Source: an uncultured Dysgonomonas sp. (GTDB taxonomy: Bacteria; Bacteroidota; Bacteroidia; Bacteroidales; Dysgonomonadaceae). Taken from it: a DNA stretch of 64,000 nucleotides. Positions 17,405 through 27,056 of this stretch are shown here, piece after piece. Both the position numbers and the translations under genes were made by a program. Location: positions 680,948 through 744,947 of the forward strand of contig NZ_LT599032.1 of the NCBI RefSeq assembly GCF_900079725.1. The letters are read 5' to 3'. The notes beneath the pieces are model-generated. The model worked only from the letters and a program-made list of their open reading frames with translations, searched no databases and had not been told where the DNA came from. How positions within the stretch are numbered: the first letter of the stretch is position 1; each line of letters opens with the position of its first letter.

Positions 17405-17848
17405 ATGACTAAAAATAAACAACAGTTGCTGGATGAACGTTATATGAGAATGGCGGCTATCTGGGCTGAAAATTCATATTGCGTACGCAGAAAAGTCGGG
17501 GCTTTGATTGTTAAGGATAAAATGATTATATCAGATGGATATAACGGTACTCCGGCGGGTTTTGAAAATATCTGCGAAGATGAGAACAATGAAACCAAGC
17601 CGTACGTTCTACATGCCGAGGCCAATGCCATAACAAAAGTAGCATGCTCTCACAATAGCAGTATGGGTGCAACAATGTATGTAACGACATCTCCCTGTAT
17701 TGAATGTGCCAAATTAATTATCCAGGCAGGTATTAAACGCGTTGTTTACAACCAAAAATACCGGCGCAGCGACGGTGCGGCATTACTGGAGCGTGCCGGA
17801 ATTGAAGTTGTTCTTATCGAAATGGACGAAACAGAAAAGAATCACTAA
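17405..17848 (+). CDS. dCMP deaminase family protein
   Basis: A 147-residue zinc enzyme (counted from ATG 17405) predicted to deaminate dCMP to dUMP for dTTP synthesis. Zinc and catalytic motifs are complete: HAEANAI (ligand His and proton-shuttle Glu) and PCIECAK (two ligand Cys). GTPAGFENICED is the dCMP-deaminase-type insert that separates it from cytidine deaminases. An upstream ATG at 17360 is in frame but precedes the predicted transcript start and would add a non-conserved segment. The S41 protease gene follows after ~100 bp, an order often seen in Bacteroidales. Confidence 0.92.
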   Translation: MTKNKQQLLDERYMRMAAIWAENSYCVRRKVGALIVKDKMIISDGYNGTPAGFENICEDENNETKPYVLHAEANAITKVACSHNSSMGATMYVTTSPCIECAKLIIQAGIKRVVYNQKYRRSDGAALLERAGIEVVLIEMDETEKNH

Positions 17849-17917
17849 AAAAGCATTTAATGCAACATTGTTTAGTCATGGTCGGCTATTGCTGTTGCTG
17901 ATATAAAAATAATAAAC

Positions 17918-17930
17918 AGGTCTGAGACCT
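17918..17930 (+). promoter_or_regulatory. Palindromic leader motif AGGTCTGAGACCT, site 1
   Basis: An odd-length perfect palindrome ending 19 nt before the ATG of the S41 protease gene. The same 15-nt string AGGTCTGAGACCTTA, preceded by AATAAA plus one base, recurs at 22931-22943 with identical spacing to another start codon. It may be an operator or a small hairpin that affects translation. Confidence 0.5.
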
Positions 17931-17949
17931 TAATAGAGTCTAAGAATAA

Positions 17950-19587
17950 ATGAAAAGTAATAAAAGGATATATATTTGGCTGCCTTTGTGCATCGCATTG
18001 AGTATCGCTGTAGGGATACTCATTGGTAATTTATTTTCTGTGTTTACCCCTGTACGGAAAATATTCGGAGGTAGTAATAAACTGGAGACTATATTTGAAT
18101 ATGTAAATAAGTCGTATGTAGACACTGTCAACGTAAATGAATTGGTGGAAGATGCTATTCCCACGATTTTGGCCGGACTAGACCCTCACTCTGTATACAT
18201 TTCGGCAGAAAACATGGCATATAGCGGCGATGAACTGGAAGGTCACTTCAGCGGGGTCGGAGTAGAATTCCTTATCAAGAACGATACGGTAAATATCGTG
18301 AACGTTATACCAGGAGGGCCATCTGAGGCAGTAGGCATTATTCCCGGCGACAGGCTGGTATATGTCAACGATAGCCTTTTTGTAGGAAAAGGGCTTAGCG
18401 AGGAAAAGGTATTCAAGACATTACGGGGTAAGAAAGATACCAAAGTTAAGATAAAGATAAAAAGGGACACAAGCCCCGATCTCATCGAATTTGAGGTTAC
18501 CCGTGCCGATGTACCTGTAAAGACAGTTCCGGTATCATACATGATAGATGATAAGATAGGATATATCAAAGTTACGAAGTTCGGCAGTACAACTTATAAT
18601 GAATTCATTACAGCTATTGCTAAGCTGAAAAGTCTGGGATGTGATTCATTCATCGTAGACCTCCAACAGAATACAGGTGGCTATATGGGTGCGGCAATTA
18701 TGATGACGAACGAATTTCTCGCAAACGGAAATATGATTGTTTATACCGAAGGACGTGCTTATCCCCGCGAAAATGTATTTGCCGATGGTTCGGGCACATG
18801 TAAAGATAACCAGCTGATCGTGCTTATTGACGAAGGAAGCGCTTCTGCCAGTGAGATCTTCGCAGGAGCCATGCAGGATAACGACAGAGGCCTGATTGTA
18901 GGCCGCCGTTCATTCGGAAAAGGCCTTGTACAAAACAGGTTTATGTTTAAAGACGGGTCGGCTTTACAATTGACCATCGCCCGTTATCATACCCCTTCGG
19001 GAAGATGTATCCAAAAAGCATATAAAAAAGGTGACCGAACCGATTACGATATGGATATACTAAACAGGTACAACAGAGGAGAATTCTCGAACAGGGACAG
19101 TATAAAACTGGACAATCTCCCATTGTTCCATACTTTAGCAGGACGTCCCGTATATGGTGATGACGGTATATTGGCCGATGTATTTGTCCCCCGCGATACA
19201 GTAGGAATCAACTCTTATTATCTGAAAGTGGCTAACAGCGGTATGATGCGGGAATACTCTTTTGTTTATTCAGCCAAGAACAGGGATAAGCTGAAAGGGT
19301 ATAAGACATGGCAGGAGGCTCATAAATACCTGGCTGCGCAACCAATTGTAGATTATCTGGTAGAATATGCATACAGCAAAGGAATACGTCGCCAGCCATA
19401 CCTGATAGAAGAATCCAGAAGGCTGCTACAGGCGCAGATGGAAGCGATCATTTTGCGGAATATTTTCGGTGAAGACGCATACTATCCGATAGCACAGAAA
19501 GACGACCTGATAATGAAAGAGGCGGTTAAACTACTCAAAGCAAATAAGGCAACCCCCGAAGCAATAAAGAGCGAGCAATACAAATAA
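17950..19587 (+). CDS. S41 family C-terminal processing peptidase
   Basis: A 545-residue periplasmic protease with an N-terminal membrane anchor or uncleaved signal (IYIWLPLCIALSIAVGILIG). It has a PDZ domain (about residues 95-180; GVGVEFLIKNDTVNIVNVIPGGPSEAVGI). The peptidase core follows, with the catalytic serine in DEGSASASEIFAGAMQDN and the lysine in GRRSFGKGLVQ. It is typical of CtpA/Prc-like enzymes that trim or degrade periplasmic proteins. The C-terminal ~150 residues are helical. A palindromic motif precedes its start, and a terminator follows. Confidence 0.93.
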   Translation: MKSNKRIYIWLPLCIALSIAVGILIGNLFSVFTPVRKIFGGSNKLETIFEYVNKSYVDTVNVNELVEDAIPTILAGLDPHSVYISAENMAYSGDELEGHFSGVGVEFLIKNDTVNIVNVIPGGPSEAVGIIPGDRLVYVNDSLFVGKGLSEEKVFKTLRGKKDTKVKIKIKRDTSPDLIEFEVTRADVPVKTVPVSYMIDDKIGYIKVTKFGSTTYNEFITAIAKLKSLGCDSFIVDLQQNTGGYMGAAIMMTNEFLANGNMIVYTEGRAYPRENVFADGSGTCKDNQLIVLIDEGSASASEIFAGAMQDNDRGLIVGRRSFGKGLVQNRFMFKDGSALQLTIARYHTPSGRCIQKAYKKGDRTDYDMDILNRYNRGEFSNRDSIKLDNLPLFHTLAGRPVYGDDGILADVFVPRDTVGINSYYLKVANSGMMREYSFVYSAKNRDKLKGYKTWQEAHKYLAAQPIVDYLVEYAYSKGIRRQPYLIEESRRLLQAQMEAIILRNIFGEDAYYPIAQKDDLIMKEAVKLLKANKATPEAIKSEQYK

Positions 19588-19600
19588 AATAATATAAGAG

Positions 19601-19631
19601 AAGCATGAGATATTAACTCATGCTTTTTTTA
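19601..19631 (+). terminator. Intrinsic terminator after the S41 protease gene
   Basis: Perfect 9-bp stem AAGCATGAG / CTCATGCTT with a 7-nt loop and a run of T. Confidence 0.85.
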
Positions 19632-19694
19632 TGTCCCTATTGTAACCTTTTCCCTCTTACATTCGTCATATAAGAAACATTTAAAATAAAAAGG

Positions 19695-20798
19695 ATGAAA
19701 AGAGCCGCACTATCTGTTATTTTTGTTATAATGACTATTGCATCCCTACATGCGCAGAATAATAAGATATATACTGTAAAAACAAACTCTGAGAATGTAA
19801 GAATCATTGTAAACGGATCAGAATCAGAAGAGTCGATTCCCTTTAATGCTAACAGAAGCGACACGATACAGCTCTCTATAAATGTAGACCCTCTCTGTCT
19901 TGAAATTCAAACAGATATCGATAGTTTAAAACTCCTCATACCTGTGGACCTGAAGTATGTATTCAACATTCGGAAGGAGACCATGCAACCTTTTGTGCTG
20001 ATTATAAATCATGGTTTGGAAATAGACAGTATTAGTTTTGATAAAGCAGAACAAGACTTTAAATTAAAGTTTGCCTATGAGAAAGAAACAAATAATCCAT
20101 ATCTTCAAAAACTGAGAGCCGAATACCCGATTGACAGTATTGCTGCAATAGGAAAGACAGATATAGAAAAAGTCCGTCATATCGCATCATGGGTACATAA
20201 CCTTTGGCAACATGATGGGATGAATGAACCGAAACAAAGCAATGTATTATATATTCTGGACCAGGTAAGACAAGGGCAACGGTTCAGATGTGTCGAATAC
20301 GGAATTGTTACAACTGCCTGCCTGAATGCAATAGGTCTGCCTTCCCGCACACTATCTCTTAAAACAAAGAATGTAGAGACTACTCCTAGCGGTGCAGGGC
20401 ATGTAGTAATGGAAGTATTCCTGAAAGATCTGAACAAATGGGTTATGGTAGACCCTCAATGGGATGCTATCCCCTATTTGGAAAATACACCCCTGAATGC
20501 AGTTGAATTTCAGGAGGCAATGACCCAAAAGAAAAATATAGATATCAAATCAAGTGACATAGAGTTCAATAAATTCCAATACGAAGCATGGATATATCCT
20601 TATTTATATTATTTCTCCTGTAAATTTGATAACAGGGAAAATATACCCAAAGAAGCAAGGATTACTATAAATGGTAAAACCGATCTGATGCTTGTACCCC
20701 TTGGCGCGAAAGAGCCCACTGTATTTCAACGTCGTTTCTCTATAAACTACTGTATATATACAAATTCATTATCAGACTTCTACAGCAATCCGTATTAG
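19695..20798 (+). CDS. Exported transglutaminase-like protein
   Basis: A 367-residue protein with a signal peptide (AALSVIFVIMTIASLHAQ). The transglutaminase-like cysteine-protease fold occupies the middle: Cys in RFRCVEYGIVTTACLNAIG, His in GAGHVVMEVFL and Asp in WVMVDPQWDA, so the papain-like triad is intact. An N-terminal beta domain (residues 20-130) and a C-terminal beta region flank it. Such bacterial proteins may act as peptidases or amidases in the periplasm; the substrate is unknown. It has its own short upstream region after a terminator and converges on the GT87-like gene with only 11 bp between. Confidence 0.85.
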   Translation: MKRAALSVIFVIMTIASLHAQNNKIYTVKTNSENVRIIVNGSESEESIPFNANRSDTIQLSINVDPLCLEIQTDIDSLKLLIPVDLKYVFNIRKETMQPFVLIINHGLEIDSISFDKAEQDFKLKFAYEKETNNPYLQKLRAEYPIDSIAAIGKTDIEKVRHIASWVHNLWQHDGMNEPKQSNVLYILDQVRQGQRFRCVEYGIVTTACLNAIGLPSRTLSLKTKNVETTPSGAGHVVMEVFLKDLNKWVMVDPQWDAIPYLENTPLNAVEFQEAMTQKKNIDIKSSDIEFNKFQYEAWIYPYLYYFSCKFDNRENIPKEARITINGKTDLMLVPLGAKEPTVFQRRFSINYCIYTNSLSDFYSNPY

Positions 20799-20809
20799 AC
20801 CGGAAACTA

Positions 20810-21997
20810 TTATTGGTCGATGAGATAATCTTCTGACAATTCTTTTTCTGACGTTTTCCGGAATGCTACAAGCTGGTAAACCAACACGAACCATACCAGC
20901 AGGCTCGGGAGAGCTTTTAATGAGTATGGCCTTATAATCTCCCTTCTGATAAAGGCCGGAATTATGTCCGAATTAGCAAAAAGAGTTAAAAACAGAGTGA
21001 ATACAAATAAGACAAGCAGGTATTTATTCAGGGGCTTCTTCTGTATCAGAAACCAAATAGCAACCCCGGTTACGGCTATGATGTAAGTACTGTTTTCGGA
21101 GCCGGTACTGAATAAGACGATAAAGATAAGGGTAGAAGCTAAAAGGCCATATTGATAAACCGGATTCCGGTATTCCTTTATCGGTATGTATTGCAAGGCA
21201 AACAAGATAACAGCAGGAACAAGAATTATAAGATTTGAAAAGGTTAGTCCTGAAACCCTTTGTACTAAACCTATTGCAGATATATTCTGATAAACGGAAC
21301 CTGCATTCAATGTATTCTTCAACATCAGCGATTCGTACCAGTCGGCATAGCTTTGTATAATAAACTGGGGCGAAGAGATGATCATTGGTAAAATGAAGAA
21401 AATAATCCCCCATAAAAATAAATATCCGATAAGTTTTGGCTTATGTTTTGAGAAAAAGAAGAATGCCAGCCCTACAATACCATACAGTTTTATAAATAGT
21501 CCCAGCATAATAAAGCAGGCTGCCCAAAAGTCCTTTTCCGACTTGATGCAAATGAAAGATCCGATTATCAACGCTGCTATAAGTGTATTAGTCTGACTGT
21601 TAGTCGCATTCAGATACACTTCGAGTATGGCAATCCAATAGATTATAACTTTGCCTTTCCACGACATAGGAAGTTTATAGATCGCGACTAGTAATGTAGC
21701 GGCAATTACCATTTCCCACAAAGGTATTCCGAGGAAATCAGGCAGCAGGGCAAAAGGCGCTATTACAATACTGAATAGCGGTCCGTAATGGTTCGAATCA
21801 AAATATTTATCAGGATATTCGGCATAAAGATTCACCTGTTCGATTGTATGATAAAATACATACTTGAATATCTGGTAATTATTGGCTTTATTCAGATGCC
21901 CCAACCCTGCGACCAAAGCAGCACCAATCCATAAGACAAATATCAGACGCTTATCATAGAAAATCGGTTTCTGAAAGAACTTGAAAACGGAATTCAT
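20810..21997 (-). CDS. GT87/DUF2029-type polytopic glycosyltransferase
   Basis: A 395-residue protein with about ten membrane spans. It resembles GT-C enzymes of the DUF2029 (GT87) family, which use polyprenyl-phosphate sugars. The first periplasmic loop carries EYPDKYFDSNHYGPLFSIVIAPFALLP; the Y-x-Y/H-x-P-x-F pattern is characteristic of the family. Acidic residues in this loop would serve catalysis. The actual sugar and acceptor cannot be inferred. It is a lone minus-strand gene between plus-strand genes and may interrupt an otherwise conserved gene order (dCMP deaminase, S41 protease, formyl-THF cyclo-ligase). Confidence 0.8.
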   Translation of the reverse strand: MNSVFKFFQKPIFYDKRLIFVLWIGAALVAGLGHLNKANNYQIFKYVFYHTIEQVNLYAEYPDKYFDSNHYGPLFSIVIAPFALLPDFLGIPLWEMVIAATLLVAIYKLPMSWKGKVIIYWIAILEVYLNATNSQTNTLIAALIIGSFICIKSEKDFWAACFIMLGLFIKLYGIVGLAFFFFSKHKPKLIGYLFLWGIIFFILPMIISSPQFIIQSYADWYESLMLKNTLNAGSVYQNISAIGLVQRVSGLTFSNLIILVPAVILFALQYIPIKEYRNPVYQYGLLASTLIFIVLFSTGSENSTYIIAVTGVAIWFLIQKKPLNKYLLVLFVFTLFLTLFANSDIIPAFIRREIIRPYSLKALPSLLVWFVLVYQLVAFRKTSEKELSEDYLIDQ

Positions 21998-22071
21998 TGC
22001 TATTATTCGTTGTTTTTTAGGATATTTCTTATTTTCAGCATCAAAAATAGGATAATATTACTGAAGAAATG

Positions 22072-22079
22072 TATTTTTG
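22072..22079 (+). promoter_or_regulatory. -7 box (TATTTTTG) of the formyl-THF cyclo-ligase gene
   Basis: Consensus motif with a predicted leader of ~60 nt before the ATG at 22145. Confidence 0.45.
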
Positions 22080-22144
22080 TCTGATATTTCTATATCAAGC
22101 TGAATTATGATATATTCTTTTTCAGCTTCAACGGTCTAAAAAGG

Positions 22145-22702
22145 ATGAGCAATATACAACAAGCAAAAGATAAATTACGAAAAGAGATTTCCATACTCAA
22201 AAAAAAATGTACTTCTGATGAACTTCATAATCGTTCACTGGAAGTATTATCAGTTCTTGAACTAACCGGGATATTTCAGGAATCGAAGACGATATTTATA
22301 TACAATAGTCTTGAGGACGAGGTGCAGACCTTCGATTTTATTCGTAAATGGAATTCCGAGAAACATTTTTATCTCCCGGTGATTGAAAAAGATGAAATGG
22401 TTTTCAGGAGATGTACATCCAACACCTGTTTCCAGCAATCCGCATTTGGCATCATGGAGCCTGTGGGTGAAAATTACACCGATTATAAAAAGGTTGATTT
22501 GATAATAATTCCCGGGGTGGCATTTGACCGGAAAATGAACCGGATGGGCAGGGGGAAAGCTTATTACGATCGTTTTTTACCCAAAGTAAAAGTACCTAAG
22601 TTGGGTATATGCTTCGAATTCCAGCTATTCAACGAAATACCGGCAGACAAAAATGATATAAAAATGGATTATATTGTATCTGAGAATGAATTGATTTGGT
22701 GA
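22145..22702 (+). CDS. fau: 5-formyltetrahydrofolate cyclo-ligase
   Basis: A 185-residue cytoplasmic enzyme that uses ATP to turn 5-formyl-THF into 5,10-methenyl-THF, recovering folate. It shows the family motifs: N-terminal KDKLRKEI, a central DLIIIPGVAFD and the nucleotide/substrate loop MGRGKAYYDRFL. The length equals the family norm. PurU, another one-carbon enzyme, is encoded 3.4 kb downstream. Confidence 0.92.
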   Translation: MSNIQQAKDKLRKEISILKKKCTSDELHNRSLEVLSVLELTGIFQESKTIFIYNSLEDEVQTFDFIRKWNSEKHFYLPVIEKDEMVFRRCTSNTCFQQSAFGIMEPVGENYTDYKKVDLIIIPGVAFDRKMNRMGRGKAYYDRFLPKVKVPKLGICFEFQLFNEIPADKNDIKMDYIVSENELIW

Positions 22703-22930
22703 GGTGTCAATTAACAGAAGCTAATTCATAATTTATAATTTATAACTCATCATATAAAATATTATCTTTACGCCCAAATAAGTAACGGAAGATATTTAAT
22801 AATATACTTTCGAGCGATAATTTACGTTAGTTGTTATACTTACCAAAGCAACGTTTAAAGCAGAGAGAGCAGAGTCAAGTGTACTTGAACTATGCCGAAT
22901 CGCGATAAACGACTAATGAATTGAATAAAT

Positions 22931-22943
22931 AGGTCTGAGACCT
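22931..22943 (+). promoter_or_regulatory. Palindromic leader motif AGGTCTGAGACCT, site 2
   Basis: Identical to the motif at 17918-17930 and also exactly 19 nt before a start codon, here the GNAT gene. A second inverted repeat, TCAAGT-GT-ACTTGA, lies about 50 bp upstream. Confidence 0.5.
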
Positions 22944-22962
22944 TAGAATCAGAAATTGAAGT

Positions 22963-24102
22963 ATGTCTATAGTAATTAGAGAAGTAAAAGAAGACGATAA
23001 GGCACTAAAGAAGGCCTTTGTGAAATTCCCTATAAAATTATATAAAGATTGTCCGTATTATGTGCCTTCCCTGATATTGGACGAGTTGGACACCCTGAAT
23101 ACAAAGAAAAACCCTGCTTTTGATTTTTGCGAGATGCAAATGTTCCTGGCCTATAAGGAGAATGAGATTGTAGGTAGGATTGCGGCGATCATCAATCATA
23201 AAGCCAATGAAGTATGGAACGAAAAACATGCGCGTTTCAGTTTTGTCGATTTCATAGATGATAACGAGGTCGTAGATGCTTTATTCGCAGCAGCAATAAA
23301 ATGGGTAAAAGATAAAGGAATGGATGCGATAGTAGGACCTATGGGATTCACCGACCTTGACCCAGAGGGCATGCTTATAAAAGGATTCGATCAGGTAAGT
23401 ACAATGGCGACTAAATACAGTTACCCATATTATGTGGCGCAGATAGAGCGATTAGGCTTCGAGAAAGAAGCGGACTGGAATGAATACAGGATTCCTGTGC
23501 CTGATGCAGTACCTGAAAGACATCAGCGAATAGCCAATATGGTAGCCACACGTTATGGTTTGAAAGTTCTTAAATTTAAAAGTTTGAAACAGATAGCCCC
23601 ATATGTGGACAGGTTATTCAAATTGATGAATGAAGCCTACACGCCTCTTTATGGTTTTGCTCCTTTATCTCAAAAGCAGATAGATCATTATGTAAAAATG
23701 TATGTACCGCTTTTACGTTGGGATATCGTATCTATTATCATCAAAGAAGAAACGGATGAAGTAGTTGGCTTTGGTATCGGAATGCCAAGTTTATCCCGGG
23801 GGCTGATTAAGTCGCGTGGAAAACTATTCCCTTTCGGATGGTATCACTTGCTGAAAGATCTGAAGAGTAAAAAGAATCCGGTTATTGACCTGCTATTGAT
23901 AGGTATTTCACCTGAATATCAGGGAAAAGGTGTGAATGCGATTATATTCAATGACTTTATACCATCAGCGTACAAATGTGGTTTTCAGTTTGCCGAATCC
24001 AATCCGGAATTGGAAATGAATAATAAAGTAGCCTCATTATGGGATGGCTTTAATGCAGAGAATCATAAGATGCGCAGAGCATATATTAAACATCTAAATT
24101 AA
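22963..24102 (+). CDS. GNAT-fold N-acetyltransferase-like protein (YghO type)
   Basis: A 379-residue protein of the long Bacteroidales GNAT-like type. The N-terminal half (VIREVKEDDKALKKAFVKFPIKLYKDCPYYVPSL, spread over 22966-23070) resembles YghO-family proteins. The acetyl-CoA-binding region is suggested by LLLIGISPEYQGKGVNAIIFNDF (about residues 307-329), with the Q-G-x-G pyrophosphate loop. The substrate is unknown. The start at 22963 is preceded at fixed distance by the palindromic motif shared with the S41 protease gene. Confidence 0.8.
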   Translation: MSIVIREVKEDDKALKKAFVKFPIKLYKDCPYYVPSLILDELDTLNTKKNPAFDFCEMQMFLAYKENEIVGRIAAIINHKANEVWNEKHARFSFVDFIDDNEVVDALFAAAIKWVKDKGMDAIVGPMGFTDLDPEGMLIKGFDQVSTMATKYSYPYYVAQIERLGFEKEADWNEYRIPVPDAVPERHQRIANMVATRYGLKVLKFKSLKQIAPYVDRLFKLMNEAYTPLYGFAPLSQKQIDHYVKMYVPLLRWDIVSIIIKEETDEVVGFGIGMPSLSRGLIKSRGKLFPFGWYHLLKDLKSKKNPVIDLLLIGISPEYQGKGVNAIIFNDFIPSAYKCGFQFAESNPELEMNNKVASLWDGFNAENHKMRRAYIKHLN

Positions 24103-24192
24103 AGGATGAGGGTCTACTTTAACTTTTTCTTCCGAAGATTTTTTTATAATTTTACGCTGCGTTTTTCATTACTAGAGATTTTTTAAAAGTTT

Positions 24193-26046
24193 ATGGAAGA
24201 AGAGAAGATCGAACTACCCGAAGTTAATTATTCCGATGATGATATAAAAACCCTCGACTGGCAGGAGCATATCCGCCGCCGTCCGGGGATGTATATTGGT
24301 AAGTTGGGCGATGGCTCATCTGCCGATGATGGTGTCTATGTGCTTCTCAAAGAAGTGATGGACAACTCTATCGATGAATACATGATGGGTTTTGGCAAAA
24401 CTATCAGTGTCACGATTGAGGAAGGCATCGTCAAAGTGCGGGACCACGGACGAGGAGTGCCATTAGGTAAAGTGAAAGATGTATCATCTAAAATGAATAC
24501 CGGGGCCAAATATGACTCTAAAGCCTTCAAAAAATCGGTAGGACTGAACGGTGTAGGTATAAAAGCCGTAAATGCACTTTCTTCATTTTTCCAAATTCAA
24601 AGTTTTCGTGACGGACAAACAACGTCTGTTGAATACAGCAAAGCGATTGTAACCAAAGAGGATAAAATACACGATACAACAGAAGAAAACGGTACACTAA
24701 TTGAGTTTATTCCTGATAATACGATTTTTACAAATTATAATTTCAGGGATGATTATGTAGAGAGCCTTCTCAAAAACTATGTATTCCTTAATACCGGGCT
24801 TACCATAATTTATAATGGTAAGAAATTCTTTTCCAAAAACGGGCTTGTAGATCTCCTGAATGAGAACATGACCTCCGAAGCCCTGTATCCCATCATTCAC
24901 CTGAAAGATGAAGATATAGAAGTCGTTATTACCCATACCGACCAATACGGGGAAGAATATTATTCGTTTGTGAACGGACAACATACCACACAGGGAGGAA
25001 CGCATCAGTCTGCATTCCGTGAATCATTATCCCGTGTAGTCAAAGAATACTATAATAAGAATTTCGATTATGCTGATATCCGCAGCGGTATTGTGGCAGC
25101 TATCAGTATAAAGGTTGAAGAACCCGTATTCGAATCCCAGACCAAAACGAAGCTGGGATCAAAAGATATGGGACCGGGTGGGCCTTCTGTACAGAAATTT
25201 ATCGGAGACTTCCTCAAAAAAGAATTGGATAACTACCTGCATAAACATACCGATGTATCGGAGACGTTACTTAAAAAGATTCTTGACTCGGAAAAAGAGC
25301 GTAAAGCTATTGCAGGGGTAACCAAGCTAGCCCGTGAACGTGCAAAAAAAGCCAATCTGCATAATAAGAAATTGCGCGACTGCCGCATTCATTATAACGA
25401 TACCAAGGGCGATAATCTGGATGAAACCAGTATTTTCATTACTGAGGGGGATTCCGCCAGCGGGTCTATCACAAAGAGCCGTAATCCGAATCTGCAAGCG
25501 GTATTTAGCCTTCGTGGAAAGCCTTTGAACAGTTTCGGGTTGACAAAGAAGATTGTATATGAGAATGAAGAATTCAACTTGTTGCAGGCAGCTCTGAATA
25601 TCGAAGACGGACTGGACGGGCTACGCTACAACAAGATAATAGTTGCTACCGATGCTGATACGGATGGTATGCACATCCGTTTGCTGATACTTACTTTCTT
25701 TTTGCAATTCTTTCCGGATTTGATAAAGAAGAATCACGTATATATATTGCAAACACCACTTTTCCGTGTTCGCAACAAGAAAGAGACATTCTATTGCTAT
25801 ACCGAGGAAGAACGAATTACTGCCATCAGTAAATTGGGGGCAAATCCTGAGATAACCCGCTTTAAAGGTCTGGGTGAAATATCGCCGGACGAATTTGTGC
25901 ACTTCATAGGGAAAGATATGCGTCTCGACCGGGTGACAATGAAGAAAGAAGACTTAGTAAATAATATGCTCAACTTCTATATGGGTAAGAACACTCCTGA
26001 GAGACAAGAGTTTATTATCGATAATCTGGTGATAGAAGAAGACTAA
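24193..26046 (+). CDS. parE: DNA topoisomerase IV subunit B (type IIA, GyrB/ParE family)
   Basis: A 617-residue ATPase subunit of a type IIA topoisomerase. The GHKL ATPase shows [11 protein letters not shown], the catalytic region VMDNSIDEY and GRGVP and [15 protein letters not shown]. The Toprim domain has EGDSASGS and [12 protein letters not shown] for metal binding. The size without a large insert is that of the Bacteroidota ParE-type protein rather than a longer GyrB, so topoisomerase IV is the better call. The A subunit is not adjacent here. purU follows after 10 bp, so the two are probably cotranscribed. Confidence 0.9.
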   Translation: MEEEKIELPEVNYSDDDIKTLDWQEHIRRRPGMYIGKLGDGSSADDGVYVLLKEVMDNSIDEYMMGFGKTISVTIEEGIVKVRDHGRGVPLGKVKDVSSKMNTGAKYDSKAFKKSVGLNGVGIKAVNALSSFFQIQSFRDGQTTSVEYSKAIVTKEDKIHDTTEENGTLIEFIPDNTIFTNYNFRDDYVESLLKNYVFLNTGLTIIYNGKKFFSKNGLVDLLNENMTSEALYPIIHLKDEDIEVVITHTDQYGEEYYSFVNGQHTTQGGTHQSAFRESLSRVVKEYYNKNFDYADIRSGIVAAISIKVEEPVFESQTKTKLGSKDMGPGGPSVQKFIGDFLKKELDNYLHKHTDVSETLLKKILDSEKERKAIAGVTKLARERAKKANLHNKKLRDCRIHYNDTKGDNLDETSIFITEGDSASGSITKSRNPNLQAVFSLRGKPLNSFGLTKKIVYENEEFNLLQAALNIEDGLDGLRYNKIIVATDADTDGMHIRLLILTFFLQFFPDLIKKNHVYILQTPLFRVRNKKETFYCYTEEERITAISKLGANPEITRFKGLGEISPDEFVHFIGKDMRLDRVTMKKEDLVNNMLNFYMGKNTPERQEFIIDNLVIEED

Positions 26047-26056
26047 ATAAATTAAA

Positions 26057-26917
26057 ATGAACAACGCTCACGCAATTATACTTATATCTTCACCCGACCA
26101 ACCGGGGCTGGTAGCTGCCGTTACCGATTTTATCAATGTAAATGGAGGTAATATCATCAATCTGGAACAACATGTGGATAAACAAGCAAATACGTTCTTT
26201 ATGCGTATCGAATGGGATTTAACCAATTTCATTATTCCTCGTGAGAAAATCAGTGATTACTTCCAGACGATGTATGCTAAGAAGTACGATATGACATTCC
26301 GGCTTTACTTCAACGACTATACGCCACGTATGGCCGTTTTTGTTTCTAAGATGTCACATTGCCTGTTCGATATACTAGCTCGCTACACTGCCGGAGAATG
26401 GAACGTGGAGATTCCTCTTATCATCAGCAATCACGAAGACATGCGATGGGTTGCCGAACGCTTCGGTATTGAATACCATGTATTAAAGCTCAACAAGGAT
26501 AATAAGGATGAAATAGAAGCTCAACAATTGGCACTATTGAAAGAAAAGGAAATCGATTTTATTGTCCTTGCACGTTATATGCAGATATTGACGGATAAAT
26601 TCATCGAAACATATCCTAATAAAATAATAAATATCCACCATTCTTTCCTTCCTGCTTTTGTGGGGGCAAAACCCTATCATGCGGCATATGAGAGAGGTGT
26701 GAAAATTATCGGCGCTACAAGCCACTATGTAACAGCCGAGCTTGATGCAGGCCCGATTATAGAACAGGACATCACCCGTATTACGCATCGCGATAGTGTG
26801 GAAAATCTGGTGCGCAAAGGACAGGATCTGGAGAAGATAGTATTATCCCATGCTATCGAATATCATCTGACGCGTAGGGTATTGGTATATAAGAACAAAA
26901 CTATCTTATTTGCATAA
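26057..26917 (+). CDS. purU: Formyltetrahydrofolate deformylase
   Basis: A 286-residue enzyme that hydrolyses 10-formyl-THF to formate and THF, balancing one-carbon pools. An N-terminal ACT-like domain (ILISSPDQPGLVAAVTDFI) is followed by a formyltransferase domain with NIHHSFLPAF and a catalytic Asp in TAELDAGPIIEQD. The length is typical. It lies 10 bp after parE, likely in one transcript. Confidence 0.95.
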   Translation: MNNAHAIILISSPDQPGLVAAVTDFINVNGGNIINLEQHVDKQANTFFMRIEWDLTNFIIPREKISDYFQTMYAKKYDMTFRLYFNDYTPRMAVFVSKMSHCLFDILARYTAGEWNVEIPLIISNHEDMRWVAERFGIEYHVLKLNKDNKDEIEAQQLALLKEKEIDFIVLARYMQILTDKFIETYPNKIINIHHSFLPAFVGAKPYHAAYERGVKIIGATSHYVTAELDAGPIIEQDITRITHRDSVENLVRKGQDLEKIVLSHAIEYHLTRRVLVYKNKTILFA

Positions 26918-26986
26918 AAAATGCGGTTAGCAAGGTTTTATGTTCTTTAATATGTTTGGATAAAACGATTATCTGGTATGTTTTCT

Positions 26987-26994
26987 TACTTTTG
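26987..26994 (+). promoter_or_regulatory. -7 box (TACTTTTG) of the peptide transporter gene
   Basis: Consensus motif with a predicted leader of ~55 nt. The leader contains CACACGGAGGAA near 27009, an unusually strong purine-rich stretch for this window, although about 36 nt from the ATG. Confidence 0.5.
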
Positions 26995-27056
26995 TAAAGT
27001 TTAATACCACACGGAGGAATAAAATAACTTATAATATTAATCTTAAATATAATTTT

